Source: JAOPZW01 sp963835295
GTDB lineage: Bacteria; Actinomycetota; Thermoleophilia; Solirubrobacterales; Solirubrobacteraceae
Direction: 5' to 3'
NCBI GenBank assembly: GCA_963835295.1
Contig: CAWIEX010000012.1
Span: 124,001-188,000 of the forward strand
DNA length: 64,000 nucleotides
The notes below the pieces were generated by a model. The model was not told where the DNA came from. It searched no databases and saw only the letters and a program-made list of their open reading frames with translations. The position numbers were made by a program, and so were the translations under genes. Below, piece after piece: positions 15,569 to 25,763 of this stretch (position 1 is its first letter; each line of letters starts with the position of its first letter).

Positions 15569-17557
15569 TCAGCCGCCGGAGGTCAGCCGCTGGACCTTGC
15601 CGTCGCTGGGGCTCGTGACCCACACGTCGTCGCCGTTGATGTCCACGCCGTACGGGTTGCTCGCGACGTCGATCGGGTCGCCGGAGGGTCGGTTGGTCTC
15701 CGGGTCGATGCGGGTCATCGTCGAGGCGATCGAGTTGGCCACCCATACGGCGCCGGCGCCGACCGCGATGCCCTTCGGCCCGTTGCCGGTCTCGATGATG
15801 GTGGTGTTCAGCGAGCCGGAGTCGATTCGCGTCACGGTGTCGTCGCCATTGTTGGTCACCCACACCGCACCGCGACCGTAGGCGATGCCGGACGGCTTCT
15901 CGCCGACGAAGATCGCTTGCTGGGTGCCGCTGGCGATGTCCATGCGCGTGACGGTGTTGCGGCGCCGGGCGATGATCCACACGGCCCCGCCGCCCACGGT
16001 GATGTTCTGCAGGCCGTCGGGCAGCTCGATCGTCTTGGCCGGCGCCGCCCGGTTCTTGGGGTCGATCCGCAGGAGCAGCCCAGGGTTGCCGCGGACGCCG
16101 ACCCACATCGCGTTGCTGCCGCCGGCGACGGCGACCGCTCTGCCCTGCGGCGGCAGCGGGACCGCGCGCCCCTCCTGGCGGTGTGATCTCAGCCCGATCG
16201 GCACCAGCGACGGCGCGTCCTGGTTGATCACCCACAGCTTGCCGAAGCCGGCGGCCTCGCCGGTCGGGTTGCCGACGCGCGGGCTGTAGGGCTTGCGCTT
16301 GGCCGTCTTGGCGTCGATGACCGCGAGCCGCGGGTTGCCGCTGCGCACGACCCACGCCCTGCCGTTGGCGAGCACGATGTTGTTGGGGCGCCCGCCGACG
16401 TCGACGTCCTTGAGCGCGACCTTCCCCGGCGCGGGGGTCGTGCCGGTACTCGTCGACTCGCCCGTCGTGGTGGCCGTGCTCCCGCCGCGGCCGTCGCCCC
16501 CGCCGAGGGCCAGGGCCGCGATCAGCGCGAGCCCGGCGATCGGCAGCAGCGCGAGCGCCCACGGCCACAGCCGCCGCTCGAGAGGCTGGCTCGCCGCCAG
16601 CACCGTGGGCGCCTGGTCGGGGGAGACCACGGTCTCCTGGCTGTCGCCGGGGGCCGCCTCGCCGATGGCGACCACGCGCTCGGGCCCTGGCGCGACGGGC
16701 TGGCCCGCGGCGGCCAGCGCCGCGCGCCCGAGGTCCCCGGCGGAGGGAAAGCGGTCGTCGGGGTCCTTCGCCATGGCCCGCGAGAGGACCGCGTCGAAGC
16801 TCTCCGGCACGTCGGGGGCGCGGTCGTGCAGCGAGGGCGGGTCGTCGTGCAGGTGCGCCCACAGCGTCGCCTCGTCGCTCTCGCGCTGGTAGGGAGGCAC
16901 GCCCGAGAGCGAGTGGTAGAGCACGCAGCCCAGGGCGTAGACGTCGGCGCGGGCATCGAGGCGCTCGCCGCGGATCTGCTCGGGCGCGACGTAGCCCAGC
17001 GTGCCGACCCAGCCGCCGTCGCGCGTCGAGCCCGTGTGCGAGGTCACGCGCTTGGTCAGCCCGAAGTCGGTGAGATAGGCGTGGTCGTTGGCGCCGAGCA
17101 GCACGTTGGCGGGCTTGACGTCGCGGTGCACGATGCCGCGGGCGTGCGCCGCGTCGAGGGCCCGTGCCACCTGGGAGACGATGTAGGCCGCGCGCGCCGG
17201 GTCCAGGCGCTGCTCGGCGCGCACGAGCGTGCGCAGGTCCGAGCCCTCGACGTAGCGCATCGCGATGTACAGGGCGCCCTCGTCGCTCTCGCCCGTGTAG
17301 TAGATGGGGATGACGTTGGGGTGGTCGATCGAGGCGGCGGCGCGCGACTCGCGGACGAAGCGCTCGCGGAACTCCGGGTCCTCGGCCAGCTGGGGGGCGA
17401 TGAGCTTCAGCGCGACCGGCCGGTCGAGGTCGAGCTGGAGCGCCCGGTAGACGACGCCCATGCCTCCGCGGCCCGCGATCCCCAGGATGCGGTGGCCGGC
17501 GAACTCGTCTCCCTCTTGCAGGGCGGGCACCGAGTCTTTGTACAGCAAGCTCGCCAC
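15569..17557 (-). CDS. Membrane Ser/Thr protein kinase with extracellular beta-propeller
   Basis: 662 aa. The N-terminal Hanks-type kinase has glycine loop GRGGMGVVY, K51, HRDVKPANVLL with D146, DFG at 164-166 and APE. A juxtamembrane linker is followed by one transmembrane helix (~325-350) and a Thr/Ser/Gly-rich linker. An extracellular region of about six YVTN/Vgb-like repeats follows, each with a V(G)xGAVWV core (GGGAVWII, GRGAVWVTNN, GAGAVWVANS). This sensor domain is typical of Solirubrobacterales kinases. GTG 17557 is the start. A paralogue sits at 40381-42240 in the tRNA-Arg island. Confidence 0.93.
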   Translation of the reverse strand: MASLLYKDSVPALQEGDEFAGHRILGIAGRGGMGVVYRALQLDLDRPVALKLIAPQLAEDPEFRERFVRESRAAASIDHPNVIPIYYTGESDEGALYIAMRYVEGSDLRTLVRAEQRLDPARAAYIVSQVARALDAAHARGIVHRDVKPANVLLGANDHAYLTDFGLTKRVTSHTGSTRDGGWVGTLGYVAPEQIRGERLDARADVYALGCVLYHSLSGVPPYQRESDEATLWAHLHDDPPSLHDRAPDVPESFDAVLSRAMAKDPDDRFPSAGDLGRAALAAAGQPVAPGPERVVAIGEAAPGDSQETVVSPDQAPTVLAASQPLERRLWPWALALLPIAGLALIAALALGGGDGRGGSTATTTGESTSTGTTPAPGKVALKDVDVGGRPNNIVLANGRAWVVRSGNPRLAVIDAKTAKRKPYSPRVGNPTGEAAGFGKLWVINQDAPSLVPIGLRSHRQEGRAVPLPPQGRAVAVAGGSNAMWVGVRGNPGLLLRIDPKNRAAPAKTIELPDGLQNITVGGGAVWIIARRRNTVTRMDIASGTQQAIFVGEKPSGIAYGRGAVWVTNNGDDTVTRIDSGSLNTTIIETGNGPKGIAVGAGAVWVANSIASTMTRIDPETNRPSGDPIDVASNPYGVDINGDDVWVTSPSDGKVQRLTSGG

Positions 17558-17608
17558 GCTCCGACGCGTCCCCTGCGGTCCGCCCGCGCCGATATCCTCG
17601 CCTCGTCG

Positions 17609-18539
17609 ATGCGCGGTCCGAGCGCCATTCGTGCGGCCGCGTGGGGGGCAGTGGTGCTCGGGACGGCCGCGCCGTTCGTCCGCCGTCGCCTTCGCCTCCC
17701 GCCGCCCGTGGTCATCGCCGTCGCCGGCGCGGCGCCGCTCGCGCTGTCAGTGGCCATGCGCCGCTCGAAGCTGCGTGACGTCGCGGTCGTCAGCCTGCAG
17801 ATGCACGCCTACGTGGCGGCCTACCAGATGCCCAACGACGATCCCGAGCGCCTGCGCGCGCGCGTGCACGTCCGCTATCCCGTGGTCGCCGACCGCGCCA
17901 TCGGCCTGGGCGAGCTGCCCGGCCTGCGCCTGCAGCGCGCCTTCGCCCGCCAGGAGGGCGAGCCGCTGCGCATCGCCGAGCAGGCGCTGGTCTGGTGTCA
18001 CTGGCTGTGGTTCTTCGTCCCGCACGGGACCGTCGCCTACCTGCTCGCCCGCCGGGGCGACCAGCTGGGCAGCGGGGCGGCGCAGGTCTACGCGGTCTTC
18101 GACCTCGGGCTCATCGGCTACTGGGCGGTGCCGACGGCGCCGCCGTGGTTCGCGGCCGAGCAGGGCGCGCTGGGGCCGCGGCGGCCGAGCGTGCGCCGCC
18201 TGATGCGCGAACACGGACAGGCCGTCTGGAAGGGTGCCTGGGGCCTCTCTACGATGTCCTGGGAGGCAACCCTCTCGCCGCCATGCCCTCCCTGCACTTC
18301 GCGACATCCGTGATGGCCGCTCACGTCCTCGGCGACGCCGGGCCGGTGCAGGGCGCCCTGGGCTGGGCCTATGCCGGCACGCTGGGCTTTGCGCTGGTCT
18401 ACCTCGGCGAGCACTACGTCATCGACCTCCTCGCCGGCCTGGCGCTGGCCGAGGGCGTGCGGCGCCAGGGCCACCGCGCCGTGCCCGCGCTGCGCGCCGT
18501 GACCGCGGCGCTCCAGCGGCTCGAGGCGCGGGCGCACGC

Positions 18540-18543
<4 letters not shown>
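17609..18543 (+). pseudogene. PAP2/AUR1-like phosphatase, frameshifted at 18239-18242
   Basis: The frame from ATG 17609 encodes five or so hydrophobic segments (WLWFFVPHGTVAYLLA and others) up to WKGAWG, then goes out of phase. The +1 frame continues LYDVLGGNPLAAMPSLHFATS and GEHYVIDLLAG, the second and third PAP2 phosphatase motifs (catalytic histidines in SLHF and GEHY). Adding one G to the GGGG run at 18239-18242 restores one ~312-aa protein ending at 18543, with WGPLYDVLGGNP at the join. Intact members are membrane lipid phosphatases or phosphotransferases. This may be a sequencing error. It is coupled to the next gene (ATGA). Confidence 0.8.
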
Positions 18544-19663
<1,120 letters not shown>

Positions 19664-19698
19664 CGGATGCCGGTGGCCGAGCTACTATACAAAGTAAA

Positions 19699-20739
19699 GT
19701 GAGCACCGAAAGCGAGCGTGATCCTGTGGCGGACATCGAGAACGTGATCATCGTGGGCAGCGGCCCGGCCGGGTACACGGCCGCCCTGTACACGGCACGT
19801 GCGAACCTCCGCCCGCTGGTCATCGAGGGCTTCCTGTGGGGCGGCCTGCTCCAGCAGACGACCGAGGTCGAGAACTACCCCGGCTTCCCGGCCGGCGGCA
19901 TCCAGGGCCCCGAGCTGATGCAGAAGATGCGCGAGCAGGCCGAGGACTTCGGCACGCGCTTCATCACCGACGTGGCCACCAAGATGGAGCTCGCGCGCGA
20001 GCCCGGCGGCATCCACAGGGTGTGGGTCGGCGAGGACGAGTACCAGGCCCGCACCGTGGTGCTGGCGATGGGCGCCGAGCACAAGAAGCTCGGAGTCCCC
20101 GGCGAGGAGGAGCTCGGCGGCGCCGGCGTGTCCTACTGCGCCACGTGCGACGCGGCCTTCTTCAAGGAGCGCGACACGATCATCGTCGGCGGCGGTGACT
20201 CAGCCATGGAGGAGGCCATCTTCGTGGCCAAGTTCGCCTCGAGGGTCCACGTCGTCCACCGTCGCGACGAGTTCCGCGCCTCGAAGATCATGCTCGAGCG
20301 CGCTCGCGCGATGGAGAACATCGAGTTCCTCACGCCGTACGTGGTCGAGGAGTTCCAAGAGGGCGACGGGCCCTTCGAGCGCGTCGCTCGGCTGCGCAAC
20401 ACCGAGACCGGCGAGCAGCGCGAGCTGCCCTTCGGCGGCGCTTTCATCGCCATCGGCCACGAGCCGCAGTCGGCGCTGGTCGAGGGCCAGGTGCAGACCG
20501 ACGACGAGGACTACGTCGTCACCGAGGGCAAGTCGACGCGCACCGGCGTGCCGGGCGTGTTCGCCGCGGGCGACCTCGTCGATCACACCTACCGCCAGGC
20601 CGTGACGGCCGCGGGCTCAGGCTGCCAGGCGGCGCTCGACGCCGAGTGGTACCTGCGCGATACGCCGCAGGTGCCGACGCCCGAGGAGCTTCCCGCGGGC
20701 GATCTGGCCGAGGCCCAGTGGGCTCCGACCAAGGGCTAG
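19699..20739 (+). CDS. trxB: Thioredoxin reductase
   Basis: 346 aa FAD/NADPH enzyme of the low-molecular-weight type. FAD motif GSGPAGYTAA, active-site CATC (YCATCDAAFF) with both cysteines, NADPH motif GGGDSAMEEA with HRRDEFRA, and C-terminal FAD motif GVFAAGDLVD are all intact. Two starts are possible. GTG 19699 (MSTESE) has a TACTAT box 10 bases upstream; GTG 19726 (MADIENV) has GAAAGCGAG before it. No thioredoxin gene is adjacent. It contrasts with the Cys-less TrxR-like protein at 48800. Confidence 0.93.
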   Translation: MSTESERDPVADIENVIIVGSGPAGYTAALYTARANLRPLVIEGFLWGGLLQQTTEVENYPGFPAGGIQGPELMQKMREQAEDFGTRFITDVATKMELAREPGGIHRVWVGEDEYQARTVVLAMGAEHKKLGVPGEEELGGAGVSYCATCDAAFFKERDTIIVGGGDSAMEEAIFVAKFASRVHVVHRRDEFRASKIMLERARAMENIEFLTPYVVEEFQEGDGPFERVARLRNTETGEQRELPFGGAFIAIGHEPQSALVEGQVQTDDEDYVVTEGKSTRTGVPGVFAAGDLVDHTYRQAVTAAGSGCQAALDAEWYLRDTPQVPTPEELPAGDLAEAQWAPTKG

Positions 20740-20746
20740 TCGCGCG

Positions 20747-21514
20747 CTAGGACTTCTTGGCGGCGGACTTCTTCGCCGCGGACCTCTTGGCGGCGGACTT
20801 CTTGGCGGCGGACTTCTTGGCGGCGGACTTCTTGGCGGCGGCCTTCTTGGCGGCGGCCTTCTTGGCGGCGGCCTTCTTGGCGGCGGCCTTCTTGGCGGCG
20901 GCCTTCTTGGCTGCGGCGGGGCGGGCCGAGCGGCCCTTGCCCCTCGCGCTGCGGGTCGCGGGCTTGCGCTTGGACACTGTGGCCTTGGCCTTCTTCTTGG
21001 TCGTGGCCTTGCTCGCGGCCGGCGCGACCGCGGGGGCCTGGGCCGTCGCGGCCGGGGCCGGCGCGACCACCGGGGCGCCACCCGTCGCGCACTCGGGCGT
21101 CGGGTAGACGTAGTAGGGCGACATCACGTCGTGCGGGTCGTTGACGTGGTCGTGGCCGGCGAGGTGACCGAGCTCGTGCTCGATGACCGTGCAGAGCTTG
21201 GGCCAGTCCCAGTCGACGTCGAGGTTGTAGCTGATCGCGCACTGCGAATAGGTCGCCGGGTTGTGGATGTCGTAGCTCATCCACGTCGAGCGGGCGTTGA
21301 TGCCCGCCCCCATGTGCGCCCAGGTCACGGTGACCTGGCCGGCGCACGGGTCGACGCCCCAGTGGGCGACGGCCATGGCGTGCGCCGTCGTCGTCAGCGC
21401 GTCGGAGGCCGGCACCGGCACCTGGGGAAGGTCGGAGTCGGCCTGGGCGACGGCCGGGAGGATCGCGATGGCGATCAGGAAGGAGAGAAGAAGGCGGGGA
21501 ACAGAGGGGGTCAT
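20747..21514 (-). CDS. Secreted zinc metalloprotease with histone-H1-like AAKK tail
   Basis: 255 aa. A signal peptide (residues ~1-25, ending VAQA) precedes a small catalytic domain with the metzincin zinc site HELGHLAGHDH (H113, E114, H117, G120, H123) and a Met-turn at DVMSP (M131). The length is near a minimal matrixin domain. From ~165 the protein is an Ala/Lys/Ser-rich tail: eleven or so tandem AAKKA/AAKKS units, like histone H1 or the tails of actinobacterial HU proteins. A secreted protease with a polycation tail could anchor to teichoic acids, DNA or anionic polymer. It converges on trxB 7 bases away. Confidence 0.82.
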   Translation of the reverse strand: MTPSVPRLLLSFLIAIAILPAVAQADSDLPQVPVPASDALTTTAHAMAVAHWGVDPCAGQVTVTWAHMGAGINARSTWMSYDIHNPATYSQCAISYNLDVDWDWPKLCTVIEHELGHLAGHDHVNDPHDVMSPYYVYPTPECATGGAPVVAPAPAATAQAPAVAPAASKATTKKKAKATVSKRKPATRSARGKGRSARPAAAKKAAAKKAAAKKAAAKKAAAKKAAAKKSAAKKSAAKKSAAKRSAAKKSAAKKS

Positions 21515-21599
21515 GGGCGTCGTTGCGACGCTCGGTGCGCCACAACCCTCTCGTCGGCGCTCTCAGGTGCCCGGCGAACAACCGGTGGACGTATGTATT

Positions 21600-21617
21600 A
21601 GACCTTTGACCAGGTCT
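21600..21617. terminator. Short inverted repeat AGACCT-N6-AGGTCT
   Basis: Perfect 6-bp arms with a 6-base loop, sitting 3 bases after the stop of the hydrolase gene and upstream of the metalloprotease gene on the same strand. It may end transcription of the hydrolase operon or be an operator for the protease gene. Confidence 0.4.
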
Positions 21618-21620
21618 TGA

Positions 21621-22475
21621 TCAACGCAGGCCGAAGAGCTCGCGAGCGCGGCGGGCCACCAGCTCGGGGTGCTCCTCGGGAACGAAGTGCCCGCACTCGG
21701 GCACGATCTCGACGCAAAGGTCGTCGGCGTCGTCGTCCGCGCCGTCGAGCAGCACGGCGGGGATGGCCGGGTCGCGGGCGCCGACCATGATCCGCGTCGG
21801 CACGCGCAGGCGCCCGTGCGGGGCGCGAGCGACCTCGCGGGTGAGGAACGTCCGGTAGAGGTCCACGCTGGCCCGGGCGCGGGCCGGCTCGGCCAGCACC
21901 GCGCCGAACAGCCGCAGGTCGTCGGGCGTCCACGCCTGACGCTGCACGGCGCCCCCCATGATCACGCGCTCGACGAAGCGCGGGTCGGCCACGAGCCGCC
22001 GGCCGAGCAGCGGCGAGGCGATCGCCACCTGGTAGGCGAACCGCCAGACCTCGAGCAGCTGGCGCGCGCCGGGCCGGCCGCCGGGGCGCGGAGAGCCCAG
22101 GGCGAGGAAGGCCGCGAAGCGCCCGGGCGCCGCCAGGCAGGCCAGGAAGCCGCTCCAGGCGCCCCAATCGTGGCCCATCAGGCCCACGCGGTCGAGACCG
22201 AGCGCGTCGAGCACCGCGAGCAGGTCGTCGGCCAGCGTCTGCTTGTCGTAAGCGCCGGGCGGGGCGTCGGTCCAGCCGAAGCCGCGCAGGTCGATCGTCA
22301 CCAGGCGCGCGTGGGGCGCGAGCAGCGGCACCACGTGGCGCCACATCCACCAGTGCTGCGGCCAGCCGTGCACGAGGACGAGAGGGTCGCCGGCTCCCGC
22401 CTCCGCGATGTGGAACCGCAGGCCGCGCGCCACGACCTCGCGGTGCGTGACCCCGTCGAGCTCGGGGAGATCCAC
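21621..22475 (-). CDS. Alpha/beta hydrolase (epoxide hydrolase/haloalkane dehalogenase-like)
   Basis: 284 aa. The oxyanion motif HGWPQHWWMW (~35-45), the nucleophile elbow GHDWGAWSG (aspartate near residue 102) and the catalytic His near the C-terminus in ECGHFVPEEHPE are all visible. An Asp nucleophile in GHDWG with HGWP is typical of epoxide hydrolases and dehalogenases; substrate unknown. GTG start 7 bases after the alcohol dehydrogenase stop, so probably co-transcribed with it. Confidence 0.88.
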   Translation of the reverse strand: MDLPELDGVTHREVVARGLRFHIAEAGAGDPLVLVHGWPQHWWMWRHVVPLLAPHARLVTIDLRGFGWTDAPPGAYDKQTLADDLLAVLDALGLDRVGLMGHDWGAWSGFLACLAAPGRFAAFLALGSPRPGGRPGARQLLEVWRFAYQVAIASPLLGRRLVADPRFVERVIMGGAVQRQAWTPDDLRLFGAVLAEPARARASVDLYRTFLTREVARAPHGRLRVPTRIMVGARDPAIPAVLLDGADDDADDLCVEIVPECGHFVPEEHPELVARRARELFGLR

Positions 22476-22482
22476 AGGCGCC

Positions 22483-23511
22483 TCAGGGCTCGAGGACGAT
22501 CTTCAGCGCCTCGCGGCGGTCGTAGAGCTCGTAGGCCGCGGGCGCGTCGGCCAGGCTCATGTGGTGGGTGACGAGCGGGCGGGGGTCGAGCACGCCGGCG
22601 CTCATGAGCGCCAGCACCCGATCGAGGTGGCCGATCACGTTGGCCTGGCCGGTGTGCAGGGTCAGGGCCTTGATCCAGACCAGCCCCATGTGCACCTCGG
22701 CGCGCTCAGCGTAGACCCCGACGACGCTGACCGTCCCGCAGTTGGCGGTCACGCGGATGGCGAGATCGAGCGCCCGCGGGTCGCCCACGGCGTCGATGGC
22801 CACGTCGACCCCGCGCCCGTCGGTGACGGCCTTGACCGCCGCGCGCGGGTCCTGCTCGGTGAGGTGCACGGGGGCTGCGCCGAAGCCGCTGGCCACGTCC
22901 AGTCGCGCGTCGACGCCGTCGATGGCGATGATGTGGGCCGCGCCCGCGGCGCGGGCGGCCTGGACGGCGCACAGCCCGACGGGCCCGAGGCCGAGCACCG
23001 CGACGCTGTCGCCCGGGCGCACCGGCGTGGCCGCGTGGTAGCCGGTGCCCATCACGTCGCCGGCGAAGAGCGCCACGTCGCTGGGCATCCCGTCCGGGAC
23101 GCGGCGCAGGGTGAGGTTGGCGTGGGGCACGAGCGCCTGCTCGGCCTGCGTGCCCGGCAGGCCGCCGAGAGCGGCGCCGTGGCCGAAGGTCCGCGAGCGC
23201 TCGCACTTGTGGTAGTTCCCCGCGCGGCACGCGCGGCAGATGGCGCACGCCACCTGAAAGCAGCCGAGCACGCGGTCGCCGACCGCGACCGAGCTGACCG
23301 CGTCGCCGGCCGCGACCACCGTGCCGACGTACTCGTGGCCGATGGTGAAGCCCGGCTCGATGGCCACGCGGCCGTGGTAGATGTGCAGGTCGCTGCCGCA
23401 CACGCCGGTGGCCTCGATGCGGACGATGGCGTCGTCGGGCGCCTGCAGCTCGGGGTCGGGGCGCTCGTCGACGCGCACCTCGCCCGGCGCCTGGAAGGTG
23501 ACCGCGTGCAT
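22483..23511 (-). CDS. Zinc-dependent alcohol dehydrogenase family protein
   Basis: 342-aa medium-chain dehydrogenase. Catalytic zinc ligands: Cys in GVCGSDLH, GHE in IGHEYVGTVV, and a downstream acidic residue. Structural zinc cysteines lie in CAICRACRAGNYHKC. The NAD(P) Rossmann motif is VLGLGPVGLCAVQAA. The GSDLHIYHG stretch resembles polyol and glutathione-independent formaldehyde dehydrogenase-type members. ATG 23511 is 8 bases after TAGCGT (leaderless pattern). It leads a two-gene operon with the hydrolase and is divergent from an MFS gene. Confidence 0.9.
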   Translation of the reverse strand: MHAVTFQAPGEVRVDERPDPELQAPDDAIVRIEATGVCGSDLHIYHGRVAIEPGFTIGHEYVGTVVAAGDAVSSVAVGDRVLGCFQVACAICRACRAGNYHKCERSRTFGHGAALGGLPGTQAEQALVPHANLTLRRVPDGMPSDVALFAGDVMGTGYHAATPVRPGDSVAVLGLGPVGLCAVQAARAAGAAHIIAIDGVDARLDVASGFGAAPVHLTEQDPRAAVKAVTDGRGVDVAIDAVGDPRALDLAIRVTANCGTVSVVGVYAERAEVHMGLVWIKALTLHTGQANVIGHLDRVLALMSAGVLDPRPLVTHHMSLADAPAAYELYDRREALKIVLEP

Positions 23512-23596
23512 CAGGCTGCACGCTAACCATGACCCCGCCATCCCGCGGCGCGACCCCAGGTGCGAGCGGTGCTGGCAGGACGTAGCCTGGGCGCCG

Positions 23597-24918
23597 TTGA
23601 CCGCCCCGGTGCCGGACACCCCCGAGACCGCGTCGAGGTGGCGGCGCGCGCTGGGAGCGGTGGCCGTCGACCTCGGCCTGCTGCGCCGCCGGCGCGAGTT
23701 CGGGCTGCTCGTCCTGGGACAGACGGTGTCCGAGCTGGGCTCGATGGCCACCTTCGTCGCCATCCCCTTCCAGGCCTACGACCTGACCGGATCGTCCCTG
23801 GCCGTCGGGCTGCTGGGCGTGGCGGAGTTCACTCCGATCATCGTGCTCGCGCTCGTGGGCGGCGCGCTGGCCGACGCCTTCGATCGCCGCCGGCTGGTGC
23901 AGGTCGCCGAGGTCGGTGCCGCCATCGTGGCCGGGGCCCTGCTGGTCAACGCGACGCTGCCCGACCCGCATCTGTGGGTGCTCTACGTCTGCTCGGCGCT
24001 GCTGGCCGCCTTCACGGCGATGCGCCGCCCGCCGCTCGATGCGCTCATCCCGCGCCTGGTGGAGCGCGACGAGCTCAAGGCCGCCTCGGCGCTGCAGTTC
24101 GGCTTGCACAACATGGCCTCGCTCGCGGGCCCGGCGCTCGCCGGCGTGCTCATCGCGGCCGTCGGCCTGACCGCCGCCTACGGCGTCGACGTCGTGAGCT
24201 TCGCGGCGTCGCTCGTCGTCCTCAACACGATGCGCACGCCTCCACCGCCGCCCGACGCCGAGCCGCCCTCGTGGCGCACGATCCGCGAGGGCCTGCGCTA
24301 CGCGACGTCGCGCCAGGACCTCGTCGGGACCTACCTCGTCGACATGAACGCGATGTTCTTCGGCATGCCGATGGCGCTCTTCCCGGCCATCGCCAAGGGC
24401 TACGGCGGCCCCGAGGTCCTGGGGCTGCTCTACGCCGCGCCCTCGGCGGGCTCGGTCGTCGTGACCCTCACCAGCGGCTGGTCGGCGCGCGTGCACCGCC
24501 ACGGGCGCGCGGTGGCCTTCGGCGCGGCGCTGTGGGGGGTGGCCATCGTGGGCTTCGGCTTCGCGAACGCGCTGTGGCTGGCCGTCGCGTGCCTGGTCGT
24601 GGCGGGCGCGATGGACACCGTCAGCGGCATCTTCCGCTCGGCGATCTGGAACGAGACGATCCCCGATCACCTGCGCGGGCGCCTGGCCGGGGTGGAGATG
24701 ATCTCCTGGTCGTCGGGGCCCTGCTCGGCGACGCCGAGGCCGGCTTCCTGGCCGCCGTGGCGGGCGTGCGCGCCTCCGTCGTGACCGGCGGCCTCGCGTG
24801 CGTGGCCGGCACCGTCGCGCTCGCCCTCGCGCTGCCGCGCTTCTGGCGCTACGACAGCCGCGCCCAGGCGGCAGGTGACGGCGCTGCGGCGGCGAACGTC
24901 ACCGACGTGCCCGCGTAA
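23597..24918 (+). pseudogene. MFS transporter (DUF894/MFS_3-like), frameshifted at 24715-24721
   Basis: From TTG 23597, with TAGCCT 8 bases upstream, the frame encodes a major facilitator protein: LVLGQTVSELGSMATFVAIPFQ, GGALADAFDRRRLV as the loop 2-3 motif, and AMRRPPLDALIPRLV. After EMISWSSGP it leaves phase; the next frame gives LLGDAEAGFLAAVAGV and a terminal helix ending at 24918. One extra base in the GGGGCCC run at 24715-24721 restores ~440 aa. Intact relatives are drug or secretion exporters. This may be a homopolymer sequencing error. Confidence 0.8.
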
Positions 24919-24983
24919 GGGACGGGCCTGCCGAAACGTCGTTGTATCGAAACCCTCGTTCACGGGTCTGGACACAGAGCAAG

Positions 24984-25094
24984 ATGCCAAGCCACCAGTT
25001 CATGTATCCGAAGGTCACGCCGGTCGTGGCGGCGCCGCAGGTGGCGCGCCCGGCCACGCCGACGGCCTCGGGGCGCCCCGCGCCGTCGCGCTAG
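24984..25094 (+). CDS. Possible 36-aa peptide gene
   Basis: ATG 24984 opens MPSHQFMYPKVTPVV..., rich in Pro, Ala and Ser and ending RPAPSR. Thirty-four of 36 sense codons end in G or C, matching real genes here, whereas the bases just before it are less biased. No good ribosome site is visible, and the stop overlaps the end of the convergent VOC gene. No family is recognised. It could be a short regulatory or secreted peptide, or chance. Confidence 0.35.
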   Translation: MPSHQFMYPKVTPVVAAPQVARPATPTASGRPAPSR

Positions 25095-25534
25095 GCGCCG
25101 ACCTCGACGCCCTTCTCGCGCAGCTCGCTGAGCGCGGCGGGAGTCTTGCCCAGGCCGTCCAGGCCCATCGCGCGCAGGACCTCGGGGGTCTTCGTGAACT
25201 GGACGTCGGCGTACTCGACGACCTGGACCAGGTTGCCCCACGGGTCGCGGAAGTCGAGGCCGCGGCTGGGGACGATGTCCGCGCCGGCCGCTTCGAGCGC
25301 CGCTCGGACGGCCGCCTTGTCGTCGACCACGAGCCCGAAGTGGCGATCGGGGTCGGGTGCCTGGCCGCGCCCCTCGGACAGGGCGATGAACTGGTCGCCC
25401 GCGTCGATGAAGGCCATGCCGGGGATGCGGCCGCGCAGGCGCAGCTCGAAGACCTGCCCGTAGAAGGCCAGCGCCTCGTCCAGGTCGCCGACCTCGAGGG
25501 CGACGTGGTTGATGCCGACGAGCCGCGCCGTCAT
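25091..25534 (-). CDS. VOC family protein (glyoxalase fold)
   Basis: 147 aa. It has the VOC core GINHVALEVGDLDEALAFYGQVF and metal-ligand candidates H11 and an E in the IALSEG strand. The second half has HFGLVVDD and the final strand DPWGNLVQVVEY, a dioxygenase/lactoylglutathione-lyase style motif. It extends ~35 residues past the fold. The start is ATG 25534; a longer frame upstream is not coding-like. Substrate unknown. Confidence 0.85.
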   Translation of the reverse strand: MTARLVGINHVALEVGDLDEALAFYGQVFELRLRGRIPGMAFIDAGDQFIALSEGRGQAPDPDRHFGLVVDDKAAVRAALEAAGADIVPSRGLDFRDPWGNLVQVVEYADVQFTKTPEVLRAMGLDGLGKTPAALSELREKGVEVGA

Positions 25535-25745
25535 GCCCGCGCCGCGCCGGCAGGGCGGTGAAAGACGTGCCGGCCGCGACGGCGGTTCGGCTGTGGACGG
25601 CGCGCTTCCTGCGCCCTGCTGACGAGGCGTGCGCGGGCGGCTGCGCTCTCGGCCTCGGACTGGCGCGTGACAGAGAGCTGATGTGCGAATTCGGGATAAA
25701 AGGCCATGCAATGAGCATCCCGCGGACAGCCGGGTTTGCGGAGAG

Positions 25746-25763
25746 ATTTAGACTCAGCTAAAT
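25746..25763. promoter_or_regulatory. Inverted repeat ATTTAG-N6-CTAAAT over a start codon
   Basis: Perfect arms (25746-25751, 25758-25763); the right arm overlaps the ATG at 25762. TAGACT (25749-25754) inside it is a plausible -10 lying 7 bases before the ATG, so transcription would be leaderless and a bound repressor would block it. The downstream regulator is a candidate autorepressor. Confidence 0.55.

Noticed and set aside
20780..20940. CRISPR or tandem-repeat array in the GC-rich short-period stretch
   Set aside because: The DNA repeat is the codon repeat of the AAKKA/AAKKS protein tail; there are no spacers.
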